DNA of 64,000 nucleotides from Dyella_B acidisoli (GTDB taxonomy: Bacteria > Pseudomonadota > Gammaproteobacteria > Xanthomonadales > Rhodanobacteraceae). The notes beneath the pieces are model-generated. The model was not told the DNA's origin and did not search any database. It saw nothing but the letters and a program-made list of their open reading frames with translations. How positions within the stretch are numbered: the stretch's first letter is position 1; each line of letters starts with the position of its first letter. Where the stretch lies: the NCBI RefSeq assembly GCF_049532895.1, contig NZ_CP064031.1, forward strand, positions 1,364,001-1,428,000. Reading direction: 5' to 3'. Shown piece after piece: positions 10,605 through 18,341 of the stretch. The position numbers and the translations under genes are program-made.

Positions 10605-11096
10605 ATGAGGAAGCGCAACGATTCCAATACGAATAAGCCCAGCGCCTACAACAAGGCGCTGGGCTTGCTTGCACGTCGCGAACACTCCCGCAAAGAACTG
10701 CGTCAGAAACTCGACCGCAACGGCTATGCCCGCGACGAAGCCGGGGACGCGCTCGACCGTCTGGGCGAGCAGCACTATCAGGACGACGAGCGCTTCGCCG
10801 AAGCCCTGATCCGCAATCGCTCTGCCCAGGGCTACGGTCCCATGCGCCTGCGTGCAGAACTGAAAAGCCATGGTCTGTCGGATGCGCGTATTCGCGGCCT
10901 ACTTGATGCTGCCGAGATCGACTGGGCCGAATCCGCCGCTGCTCAACTGCGGCGCCGCTATGGCGCTCAAGGCACGACAGACCCCGCCGAACGCGCGCGC
11001 CGTGCCCAATTCCTCTTGCGCCGAGGCTTTCCCGCCGCCACAGTACGGGATGTTACCCACGCTGAAGTGGACGATACCTCTGACGAAAACCCCTGA
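10605..11096 (+). CDS. recX: Regulatory protein RecX
   Basis: 163 residues with the three-helix repeats of RecX: ALGLLARREHSRKELRQKL, YQDDERFAEALIRNRSAQGYGPMRLRAELKSHG, and AERARRAQFLLRRGFPAATVRDV. RecX binds RecA filaments and limits their extension. It lies 172 bases beyond the dehydrogenase gene, with a palindromic repeat in between, so its coupling to recA transcription may be reduced. No good Shine-Dalgarno is visible before the ATG at 10605. The basic N-terminal tail (MRKRNDSNTNKPSAYN) is variable in the family, so the exact start is less certain. Confidence 0.93.
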   Translation: MRKRNDSNTNKPSAYNKALGLLARREHSRKELRQKLDRNGYARDEAGDALDRLGEQHYQDDERFAEALIRNRSAQGYGPMRLRAELKSHGLSDARIRGLLDAAEIDWAESAAAQLRRRYGAQGTTDPAERARRAQFLLRRGFPAATVRDVTHAEVDDTSDENP

Positions 11097-11174
11097 GGCC
11101 CCGCCGCGGGCCGGGCGAGGGGTCGCTGGTGTCGCCGTTTCGCGCCACTTTTTTTGTCTTAAGCCCCGAACTCA

Positions 11175-13811
11175 ATGAAAACTGCAGACATCCGCGCCGC
11201 TTTTCTCGATTACTTCCGCACCAAGGATCACACCATTGTGCCGTCCAGCTCGCTGGTGCCGGCCAACGATCCGACCTTGCTCTTCACCAATTCGGGCATG
11301 GTGCAGTTCAAGAACGTCTTCCTGGGCAGCGAAAAGCTGTCGTATGTGCGAGTGGCCGACGTGCAGCGTTGCCTGCGTGCAGGCGGCAAGCACAACGACC
11401 TCGATTCCGTGGGCTATACCGCGCGCCACCACACGTTCTTCGAGATGCTGGGCAATTGGTCGTTCGGCGACTACTTCAAGCGCGACGCCATCCGTTATGC
11501 GTGGGAGCTGTTGACGGTCGTCTTCAAGCTTCCGGCGGAAAAACTGTGGGTCACCGTCTATCACACGGACGACGAGGCTTACGACATCTGGTCCAAGGAA
11601 ATGGGCGTGCCTGCAGAGCGCATCGTGCGCATCGGCGACAACAAAGGTGCACCATTCGCTTCCGACAATTTCTGGCAGATGGCCGACACCGGTCCCTGCG
11701 GCCCGTGCTCTGAGATCTTCTACGACCACGGTCCGGAAGTCGCCGGCGGCCCACCCGGTTCGCCCGATGAAGACGGCGATCGCTACATCGAAATCTGGAA
11801 CCTGGTGTTCATGCAGTTTGACCGCGCGCCGGATGGCACGCTGTCGCCGCTGCCGGCACCGTGCGTGGATACTGGCATGGGCCTGGAACGCCTCGCCGCT
11901 GTACTTCAGCACGTACATTCCAACTACGAAATCGACCTGTTCCAGCACCTGATCAAGGTGGCGGCGGAACTCACCAAAACGCAGGATCTTGGCAACAAAT
12001 CCCTGCGCGTGATCGCCGATCACATTCGTGCCTGTTCTTTCCTGATCGTGGACGGCGTACTGCCCTCCAACGAAGGTCGCGGCTACGTGCTGCGCCGGAT
12101 CATCCGTCGCGCGCTGCGCCATGGCTGGATGCTTGGCGTGCGCGGCGATTTCTTCTGGAAGATGGTGCAGCCGCTGGTTGAAGAAATGGGCGCGGCCTAT
12201 CCGGAACTCACCGCCAAGCAATCCTTCGTGGAAGATGCCCTGCGTGCCGAAGAGCAGCGTTTCGGTGAAACGCTGGAGCACGGTATGCGCGTGTTCGACG
12301 AGGTTGCGGCCAAGTCAGGCAAAACGATCGCTGGTGAAGATGCGTTTCGCCTGTACGACACCTATGGCTTCCCCGTCGACCTTACCGCCGACATTGCTCG
12401 CGAGCGTGGTCTGAGCGTAGATATGGCTGGCTTCGAGCAATCGATGGAGCAGCAGCGCGAACGCGCGCGCGCCGCCAGCCGCTTCGAGGCGAAAGGTCAG
12501 ATGCCAGCGGAACTGGCCAGCCAGCTGGCACCCACTGTCTTCCTGGGTTACGAAACCCTCGCCAGTCGCGCAAGCAAAGTGGTTGGCATCGTGCAGGGCG
12601 GTAAGCAGGTCGGGCAGTTGACCGAAGGCGAAGAAGGCCTGGTGATCCTCGATCAGACGCCGTTCTACGCCGAATCCGGTGGCCAGGTGGGCGACACCGG
12701 AACGTTGTCGAATGGTGCGGGCCGTTTCGAGGTCGGCGACACCATCAAGATGGGCGGTGTGTTCTTCGGTCATGCAGGTCGCTGGCACGGTGCGCAGCCG
12801 TTGCGCACGGGCGACGTAATCGATTCCACTGTAGACGCTTCGCGCCGTCAGGCGACCGTACTCAATCATTCCGCCACACATCTGTTGCACGCAGCGCTGC
12901 GCAAACTGCTGGGGACACACGTCACCCAGAAGGGTTCGCTGGTGGCGCCTGATCGCCTGCGTTTCGACTTCGCCCACTTCAAGCCGGTTGCACGCGAGGA
13001 ACTGGCGAAGATCGAGGCCATGGTAAACGCCGAAGTGCGCCGTAACGTGGAAGCCGAAGTACGCCAGATGGCTTATGACGACGCCATCGAATTTGGCGCC
13101 ATGGCGCTGTTTGGCGAGAAATACGGCGACGAAGTGCGTGTCCTGAAAATGGGCGAATTCTCCACTGAGCTGTGTGGTGGCACACATGTGGGCCGCACCG
13201 GCGACATCGGCTTGTTCAAGATCGTCAGCGAGGCTGGCGTGGCTTCCGGTGTGCGTCGCATCGAAGCGGTAACCGGTGTCGGTGCGCTAGCGTACGTAGC
13301 TGAAGAAGAGCGTCGCCTTGGCGAGCTGTCGCAACTGCTTTCCACCAGCGGTGACGATGTAGCGGAAAAGCTGAAGCAACTGCTCGATCGCCAGAAAAAA
13401 CTCGAACGCGAACTGGAATCGCTACGCGCCAAAGCTGCCGGCTCGATGACCAGTGATCTGGCTCAAACCGCGCAGGACATTGCTGGCGTAAAGGTCGTCG
13501 CAGCACGTTTGGAAGGCCTGGATGCCAAGGCGTTGCGCGATGGCGTTGATCAACTCAAGCAACAGCTCTCCGACTGCGTGGTAGTGCTCGCAGGCGCCGT
13601 GGAAGGGCGTGTTTCACTGGTAGCGGGCGTGAACGGCAAGGCGGCAGGCCGCATCAAAGCCGGCGATGTAGTGGCATATATAGCGAATCAGATCGATGGA
13701 AAAGGTGGCGGCCGTCCGGATATGGCGCAGGGCGGCGGTATAGACAAACCACAATTGCCTGACGTTCTGACAGGTACAGTGACGTGGATCGGTAAACAGC
13801 TGACAAGTTGA
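11175..13811 (+). CDS. alaS: Alanyl-tRNA synthetase
   Basis: 878 residues, full length. The class II catalytic core has motif 1/2 regions (FTNSGMVQFKNVFLG, ARHHTFFEMLGNWSFGDYFK) and the conserved CGPCSEIFYDHG. The editing domain carries the zinc ligands in NHSATHLLHAAL and ELCGGTHVGRTGDIG. A coiled C-Ala region completes the protein. It charges tRNA-Ala and hydrolyses mischarged Ser-tRNA-Ala. The position between recX and csrA is the conserved gammaproteobacterial order. The ATG at 11175 is followed by the standard KTADIRAAFLDYF start. Confidence 0.98.
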   Translation: MKTADIRAAFLDYFRTKDHTIVPSSSLVPANDPTLLFTNSGMVQFKNVFLGSEKLSYVRVADVQRCLRAGGKHNDLDSVGYTARHHTFFEMLGNWSFGDYFKRDAIRYAWELLTVVFKLPAEKLWVTVYHTDDEAYDIWSKEMGVPAERIVRIGDNKGAPFASDNFWQMADTGPCGPCSEIFYDHGPEVAGGPPGSPDEDGDRYIEIWNLVFMQFDRAPDGTLSPLPAPCVDTGMGLERLAAVLQHVHSNYEIDLFQHLIKVAAELTKTQDLGNKSLRVIADHIRACSFLIVDGVLPSNEGRGYVLRRIIRRALRHGWMLGVRGDFFWKMVQPLVEEMGAAYPELTAKQSFVEDALRAEEQRFGETLEHGMRVFDEVAAKSGKTIAGEDAFRLYDTYGFPVDLTADIARERGLSVDMAGFEQSMEQQRERARAASRFEAKGQMPAELASQLAPTVFLGYETLASRASKVVGIVQGGKQVGQLTEGEEGLVILDQTPFYAESGGQVGDTGTLSNGAGRFEVGDTIKMGGVFFGHAGRWHGAQPLRTGDVIDSTVDASRRQATVLNHSATHLLHAALRKLLGTHVTQKGSLVAPDRLRFDFAHFKPVAREELAKIEAMVNAEVRRNVEAEVRQMAYDDAIEFGAMALFGEKYGDEVRVLKMGEFSTELCGGTHVGRTGDIGLFKIVSEAGVASGVRRIEAVTGVGALAYVAEEERRLGELSQLLSTSGDDVAEKLKQLLDRQKKLERELESLRAKAAGSMTSDLAQTAQDIAGVKVVAARLEGLDAKALRDGVDQLKQQLSDCVVVLAGAVEGRVSLVAGVNGKAAGRIKAGDVVAYIANQIDGKGGGRPDMAQGGGIDKPQLPDVLTGTVTWIGKQLTS

Positions 13812-13869
13812 TGCGCTGCATATGGACCCCGCGTCAAGAATCTGTGTAGATTGCACGCAGCGCCAGGGC

Positions 13870-14081
13870 TCAGCTAGTATCGGTCAGATACCGGTGCCGC
13901 TGGTTGCGGTGGCGCTGTAGGTGGCACCAGATGCTCACAAAGCATCTTGGTGTTTGGAGCCGGGGAAGGCGGTAAGGCCTTTGACGGACGTTACGTCAGA
14001 TCTGCGTTGTGATTGTGCTCAGGGGTGAGGCATGAACATGCAGGTGGCCTGTAACCACAAGCATTAAATGGAGTAACAGCT
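13870..14081 (+). other. Structured leader region upstream of csrA
   Basis: The 270 bases between alaS and csrA contain no gene but are rich in short inverted repeats: GGTATCNNNCAGATACC, AGATGCT-cacaa-AGCATCT near 13930, AAGGC/GCCTT near 13965, and TGACG/CGTCA near 13985. GGA triplets occur near 13956 and in the csrA ribosome site. In E. coli the csrA leader binds CsrA itself; a similar autoregulatory leader here is inference. Confidence 0.35.
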
Positions 14082-14288
14082 ATGTTGATTCTGACCCGCA
14101 GGGTCGGTGAAACCCTGATGATCGGCGACGAGGTGACCGTTACCGTTCTCGGCGTTAAAGGCAACCAGGTTCGCATTGGCATCAATGCGCCCAAGAACGT
14201 GGCCGTTCATCGCGAAGAGATCTACCAGCGCATCAAGGGCGAAAGCGAAAACGACGGCGGCGCGACCGGCGAGTCGGGCGGACGTTGA
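14082..14288 (+). CDS. csrA: Carbon storage regulator CsrA
   Basis: 68 residues. MLILTRRVGETLMIGDEVTVTVLGVKG is the canonical CsrA start, with the RNA-binding residues Leu4 and Arg7 and the distal GNQVRIGINAPKNVAVHREEIYQRI including Arg44. CsrA dimers bind GGA-bearing mRNA leaders and change translation or stability, controlling biofilm, motility and central carbon metabolism. The start has GGAG ten bases upstream. The Gly/Glu-rich tail is variable in the family. The tRNA-Ser gene follows 84 bases later, as in E. coli. Confidence 0.98.
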   Translation: MLILTRRVGETLMIGDEVTVTVLGVKGNQVRIGINAPKNVAVHREEIYQRIKGESENDGGATGESGGR

Positions 14289-14372
14289 TTCCCCCTTTAC
14301 CTTACGGGCATCGGCCGGTATCCTTTCCGGCTCCCGTGGAGTCCCTTTGACGTCGCGGGGAACAAAAATTAT

Positions 14373-14465
14373 GGAGAGATGCCCGAGAGGCCGAAGGGGC
14401 TCCCCTGCTAAGGGAGTATAGGGTCAAAAGCCTTATCGAGGGTTCGAATCCCTCTCTCTCCGCCA
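14373..14465 (+). tRNA. tRNA-Ser (anticodon GCU) with encoded CCA
   Basis: The 93-base gene has a 7-bp acceptor stem (GGAGAGA with TCTCTCC), an anticodon loop CTGCTAA giving GCU (reads AGC/AGU), a long variable arm as expected for class II tRNA, a T loop GGTTCGAATCC, and a genome-encoded CCA. Its position after csrA matches serV in E. coli. Confidence 0.97.
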
Positions 14466-14519
14466 CCCATAAAAAAACGCCCCATGTGGGCGTTTTTTTA
14501 TGGGTGGCGGAGAGAGAGG
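14451..14519 (+). terminator. Terminator hairpin whose 32-bp stem includes the tRNA 3' end
   Basis: Bases 14451-14482 and 14488-14519 are perfect inverted repeats of 32 bases around a CATGT loop. The inner part (AAAAAAACGCCC and GGGCGTTTTTTT) is a normal rho-independent terminator. The stem continues outward to include the last 15 bases of the tRNA gene (T-stem side, acceptor stem and CCA), which therefore have an antisense copy immediately downstream. Confidence 0.85.
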
Positions 14520-14541
14520 TTTAAGTCAATTAAGTAGACTC

Positions 14542-14964
14542 TCATCGCCGCACAGCTTTCTTCTGCGTCTTCCTGACCCCAGAAGCAGCCCGCATCAGCC
14601 GCTGAAAAGTAGGACATTCCATATGTGTCGGCGCAGGACAAGCTGCTGCATGTCGTAAGCCGTTACGCATGGCAGTCAGCCGGCGGATAGTTTTGTCGAG
14701 ATCGCTGGCCTTGGCTGCGAGCATCTGTCGATCGATGCGCGGCTTTCCTTGTGGCGTGAACATTCGCGCTATTTCATCGAGCGAAAAACCTGCTGCGCGT
14801 CCCAGCGCGATCAACGCCAGTCGCTCCAGTACACCCACGTCGAAGAGCCGGCGCAGTCCGCGTCTTCCGGAAGAGGTGATCAGCCCCTTTTCCTCATAGA
14901 ACCGCAGCGTTGATGCGGGAACACCGGATTGGTCCACCACTTCGCCTATGTCGACGTATTTCAC
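14542..14964 (-). CDS. MerR-family transcriptional regulator
   Basis: 140 residues from a GTG at 14964. An in-frame ATG further upstream would add about 28 non-conserved residues. The N-terminus is a MerR winged helix (YVDIGEVVDQSGVPASTLRFYEEKGLI), followed by FSLDEIARMF and a coiled-coil dimer helix. The C-terminus holds two Cys in ACPAPTHMECPTFQRLM, fewer than the four-Cys iron-sulphur cluster of SoxR. Divergent from a methyltransferase at 15038; the gap has a SoxR-like palindrome (14972-14991). It probably regulates itself and the methyltransferase. The inducer is unknown. Confidence 0.85.
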   Translation of the reverse strand: MKYVDIGEVVDQSGVPASTLRFYEEKGLITSSGRRGLRRLFDVGVLERLALIALGRAAGFSLDEIARMFTPQGKPRIDRQMLAAKASDLDKTIRRLTAMRNGLRHAAACPAPTHMECPTFQRLMRAASGVRKTQKKAVRR

Positions 14965-14968
14965 CCTC

Positions 14969-14999
14969 TTGACCTCAAGTGAACTTGAAGTTGCACAGT
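14969..14999 (+). promoter_or_regulatory. MerR-type promoter with SoxR-like palindrome
   Basis: A TTGACC -35 element (14969-14974) is followed by the palindrome TCAAGT-GA-ACTTGA (14975-14988) and, after a 19-base spacer, by CACAGT as a weak -10. The long spacer with a dyad in it is the hallmark of MerR-activated promoters, and the dyad resembles the SoxR box. It faces the methyltransferase gene. Confidence 0.6.
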
Positions 15000-15037
15000 T
15001 TAGCGTCCGCTTTTCGACGGTAAACAAGAGAACGATC

Positions 15038-15901
15038 ATGAATGGCACGCATCACGCCAACAACGAGCAGGCAGCACTTTGGAATGGCCGCAATGGGCAG
15101 GCCTGGATTGACGGTCAGGTATTGCTCGACCGGATGTTCAAGCCGTTCGAGGATTTGCTCGTTGATTCCGTTTCTACGGAAGCCGTACGGCGAGTGCTCG
15201 ATGTCGGCTGTGGTACGGGCAGCACGACACTTGCTGTGACGCGAAAACTGGGGGCCACTAGTCATTGCGTCGGGATCGATATTTCGGCGCCCATGATTGC
15301 CGTGGCACGGGCGCGCGCTGAGCAGAAGGGTGCATCCGCAGACTTTTTGTGCGGCGATGCTCAAACGCATGCCTTCGAAGTCGCCCGTTTCGACAGGATC
15401 ATTTCGCGCTTCGGTGTGATGTTCTTCGACAAGCCAGTTGCCGCTTTCGCAAATCTACGGCGTGCCGCACAAGATAGCGCCGGACTTCACGTGATCGCTT
15501 GGCGAAGCACTGCAGAAAATCCATTCATGACAACCGCAGAGCGCGCGGCTGCTTCGTTGCTGCCGAATATTCCGCCACGTCGACCGGATGCGCCGGGACA
15601 GTTTTCCTTTGCGGACCGACATCGCGTCGAATCCATTCTGGCGGGGAGCGGCTGGACCCAAATCGATATTCAGCCGATCGACGTCGAATGCTCATTGCTT
15701 GAACAAGACCTGGTCAGCTACTTCACGCGTCTTGGCCCTGTGGGTCAGCTCCTGCAGCAGTCAGACGAACGGACACGCAGGCACGTCATCGAAACGGTGC
15801 GTGCCGCGTTTGATCCTTACGTACATGGCGCAGTGGTTCGCTATATCGCAGCCTGCTGGATGGTGAGCGCCAAAGCATCCAACGCTTCTGCTGCTGAGTA
15901 A
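15038..15901 (+). CDS. Class I SAM-dependent methyltransferase
   Basis: 287 residues. The SAM-binding motif I is VLDVGCGTGSTTLAV, with motif II-like acidic residues in HCVGIDISAPMIAVARARAE and a motif in DFLCGDAQTHAFE. The remainder resembles small-molecule or quinone-type methyltransferases of the UbiE-like fold; the substrate is not evident. The ATG at 15038 has AAGAG eight bases upstream. The MerR-type promoter just upstream suggests inducible expression by the divergent regulator. Confidence 0.87.
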   Translation: MNGTHHANNEQAALWNGRNGQAWIDGQVLLDRMFKPFEDLLVDSVSTEAVRRVLDVGCGTGSTTLAVTRKLGATSHCVGIDISAPMIAVARARAEQKGASADFLCGDAQTHAFEVARFDRIISRFGVMFFDKPVAAFANLRRAAQDSAGLHVIAWRSTAENPFMTTAERAAASLLPNIPPRRPDAPGQFSFADRHRVESILAGSGWTQIDIQPIDVECSLLEQDLVSYFTRLGPVGQLLQQSDERTRRHVIETVRAAFDPYVHGAVVRYIAACWMVSAKASNASAAE

Positions 15902-15912
15902 CGACCGATGTC

Positions 15913-17130
15913 TTAAACATCGCGTTGTGGCATACGTCCCGCATAGCTGGCTCTCGGCCTGATCAAACTCCCGCTTTCTTGCTGCTCCAACGCATGCGCC
16001 AGCCAGCCGGCCATGCGTCCTGCAGCAAATATGGCCAACGCAACATCGGCACTCAATTCGTATGCGGATGCAATCGACGCCAAGGCAAAATCCAGATTGG
16101 GGCGACGGCCGCACTGCGTCTGCACAGCATCGATCAATCGTTCGATGGGTGCCAGTTTCGTGGGGCGCGGGCGGGTGGTCTGTAGTGCATCGAGCAGCAC
16201 CGTGGCGCGTGGATCACCATCTGGATAGAGCGGGTGTCCGAAGCCTGGCAAGGTTTCGCCGCGGCGAAGACGTTCGCGCACGCGGTCGACGGGTTTGCGT
16301 TCGCGCAGCAGGTCCTGAATGAAGGCATGCGCTCGTGCAGCAGCTCCGCCATGATGCGGGCCCGATAGAGTTGCCAAACCTACGCACATGGCTGCATGCA
16401 GGCTGGCACCGGTTGATGCGGCCACGCGTGTTGCGAATGATGATGCGTTGAGTTCGTGATCCGCGCACAACACCAATGCGCAGCGAACCAGCTCGGATAG
16501 ACCCGCCTCGTTCTTGCGCCAACTCGTCACCATCACACGGTGAATAGGCTGTTCGCTCGGCTTTGCGCCGCATAACAAGGCTGCAGCTTCGCGCAAAAGC
16601 AGCGCGGCGTCGCGACGGCGATGTAGCGGATCGATGCTGTGTGCGTGTGTCGCGTCGAGCGCAAGCAACGGCAGAGCCGCAGTCGCTCTTTCCAACGGCG
16701 GTACATCGGGTTGCCGTAGTAGAAGGGTGATAGTTGCAGGCCATTGGTCCGGCAACTTGGCATCGAATGGATCGTGCTCGCCGCAATCCCATAGCAAGCG
16801 TGCTGTCTCTTCCAGCGTGGTGCCGCCCTTCGCCAGCGCGATAGCTGATTCGCCGCGGTAGTAATGACCATGCGGACGAATCAGCGAGATGCGCGTTTCC
16901 ATCACCGGCAGCCCCCAAGCCAGACTGTGCGCCGCGCCTTGTGCCGCACCACGTCCGGCCTGCCTGCGCTCGATGAGTTGCTCGATATCGCCGGAACTGT
17001 ATTCCCGGGTGCGTCCGTCCGGGCCGGGGCGGGAATCGATGCGGCCACGGCTGACGTAGGCGTAGAGCGTGGCAAGACTCACGCCGAGGCGTGTGGCGGC
17101 ATCTTGAGCGGAAAGGTAGTCGGTGTGCAT
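15913..17130 (-). CDS. Citrate synthase family protein with N-terminal DNA-binding HTH
   Basis: 405 residues from the ATG at 17130. Residues 1-60 form a MerR/excisionase-type helix-turn-helix (YLSAQDAATRLGVSLATLYAYVSRGRI). From about residue 75 the protein is a citrate synthase fold. The catalytic triad is retained: His225 in ADHELNAS, His299 in GFGHPLY and Asp347 in PNLDFA. The gene is divergent from prpB-prpC, whose PrpC is the ordinary methylcitrate synthase. It is therefore either a second synthase with an odd N-terminus or, more likely, a metabolite-sensing regulator of the prp genes. The regulator role is inference from domain order and position; no PrpR-type activator is visible here. 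Confidence 0.88.
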   Translation of the reverse strand: MHTDYLSAQDAATRLGVSLATLYAYVSRGRIDSRPGPDGRTREYSSGDIEQLIERRQAGRGAAQGAAHSLAWGLPVMETRISLIRPHGHYYRGESAIALAKGGTTLEETARLLWDCGEHDPFDAKLPDQWPATITLLLRQPDVPPLERATAALPLLALDATHAHSIDPLHRRRDAALLLREAAALLCGAKPSEQPIHRVMVTSWRKNEAGLSELVRCALVLCADHELNASSFATRVAASTGASLHAAMCVGLATLSGPHHGGAAARAHAFIQDLLRERKPVDRVRERLRRGETLPGFGHPLYPDGDPRATVLLDALQTTRPRPTKLAPIERLIDAVQTQCGRRPNLDFALASIASAYELSADVALAIFAAGRMAGWLAHALEQQESGSLIRPRASYAGRMPQRDV

Positions 17131-17133
17131 GAG

Positions 17134-17167
17134 CAATATATTGATCTTTCTAATCAAGATTGATCAA
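17134..17167. promoter_or_regulatory. Nested palindromes in the divergent HTH-citrate synthase / prpB control region
   Basis: CAATATATTG (17134-17143) is a perfect 10-base palindrome. It overlaps TTGATC (17141) paired with GATCAA (17162), inside which ATCTT and AAGAT also pair. The cluster lies 4-37 bases before the start of the HTH-citrate synthase and is a good candidate operator. Confidence 0.5.
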
Positions 17168-17395
17168 CGTATTTCGTCATGACAGAGTAGCGCCCGTCGT
17201 AGTCGTCAGTGCGTCCCCCATGACCCCATTCGAGTCGACAGACAGTGCGCATGCTGGGCAGATGCAGGCGTTCACTGCGTGTATGCCTGGGTGCCTTTTC
17301 ACGAAATTCTTAACGCTACGCGCCGACGTGCTTAGTGCGCCGCGACATGGCGGCTCTGGCATATCGCTTACAATTTCCCGTTTCGGAGATCCGCA

Positions 17396-18283
17396 ATGAC
17401 CCAACTCGATTCCGCTGGCAGCCGATTCCGCGCCGCGCTTGCTGCCGAAAAACCCTTGCAGGTGATTGGTGCTATCAACGCGAATCATGCCTTGCTTGCC
17501 AAACGTGCCGGCTATCGCGCCATCTATCTTTCCGGTGGCGGCGTAGCGGCGGGTTCGCTGGGTATGCCGGACTTGGGCATCAACACGCTCGATGATGTGC
17601 TGACCGACGTACGCCGCATCACAGACGTATGCGATCTGCCGCTGATGGTGGATATCGATACGGGCTTCGGTCCCAGCGCTTTCAACATCGCGCGCACGGT
17701 GAAAAGCCTGATCAAGTTCGGTGCAGCGGCCTGCCATATCGAAGATCAGGTTGGTGCGAAGCGCTGCGGTCATCGTCCGGGCAAGGAGATCGTGCCGGCC
17801 GGCGAAATGGCCGATCGTGTGAAGGCCGCGGCGGATGCCAAGACCGACTCCAATTTCTTTCTGATTGCGCGCACCGATGCGATTGCAGTCGAAGGCGTCG
17901 ATGCCGCCATCGAGCGTGCGCTGGCCTGCGTGGAAGCGGGGGCCGACGGCATCTTTGCTGAAGCTGCCTACGATCTTCCCACTTATCGCCGTTTCGCCGA
18001 TGCCGTCAAAGTGCCAGTGCTCGCTAACATCACCGAGTTCGGCAGCACGCCGTTGTTCAGTGTGGACGAACTGCGGACCGCTGGCGTGGGTATCGTGCTG
18101 TACCCGTTGTCGGCCTTCCGCGCCATGAACAAGGCGGCCGAAACCGTCTATCAAGCCATTCGCCGCGACGGCCACCAGCGCAATGTGATCGACACGATGC
18201 AGACGCGCGAAGAGCTGTACGACCGCATCGGCTATCACGACTTCGAGAAGAAGCTCGACGCGTTGTTTGCCAACAAAAAGTGA
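17396..18283 (+). CDS. prpB: Methylisocitrate lyase PrpB
   Basis: 295 residues of the isocitrate lyase/PEP mutase superfamily. Signatures are AIYLSGGGVAAGSLGMPDLG, the metal-binding MVDIDTGFG, the catalytic-loop KRCGH motif, and FLIARTDA. It cleaves 2-methylisocitrate to pyruvate and succinate, the last step of propionate breakdown. The ATG at 17396 is preceded by CGGAGA at six bases. It is first in a two-gene unit with prpC, 58 bases downstream. A TACAAT -10-like hexamer lies at 17369-17374 without a clear -35. Confidence 0.96.
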   Translation: MTQLDSAGSRFRAALAAEKPLQVIGAINANHALLAKRAGYRAIYLSGGGVAAGSLGMPDLGINTLDDVLTDVRRITDVCDLPLMVDIDTGFGPSAFNIARTVKSLIKFGAAACHIEDQVGAKRCGHRPGKEIVPAGEMADRVKAAADAKTDSNFFLIARTDAIAVEGVDAAIERALACVEAGADGIFAEAAYDLPTYRRFADAVKVPVLANITEFGSTPLFSVDELRTAGVGIVLYPLSAFRAMNKAAETVYQAIRRDGHQRNVIDTMQTREELYDRIGYHDFEKKLDALFANKK

Positions 18284-18341
18284 TCACCGTTTCCCGCGGC
18301 CGTTACCAGCGGCCGCTGTATCGCACCCTGGAGCACTACCA

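Noticed and set aside
14542..14964. MerR gene as SoxR
   Set aside because: It lacks the four-Cys iron-sulphur cluster motif despite a SoxR-like operator.
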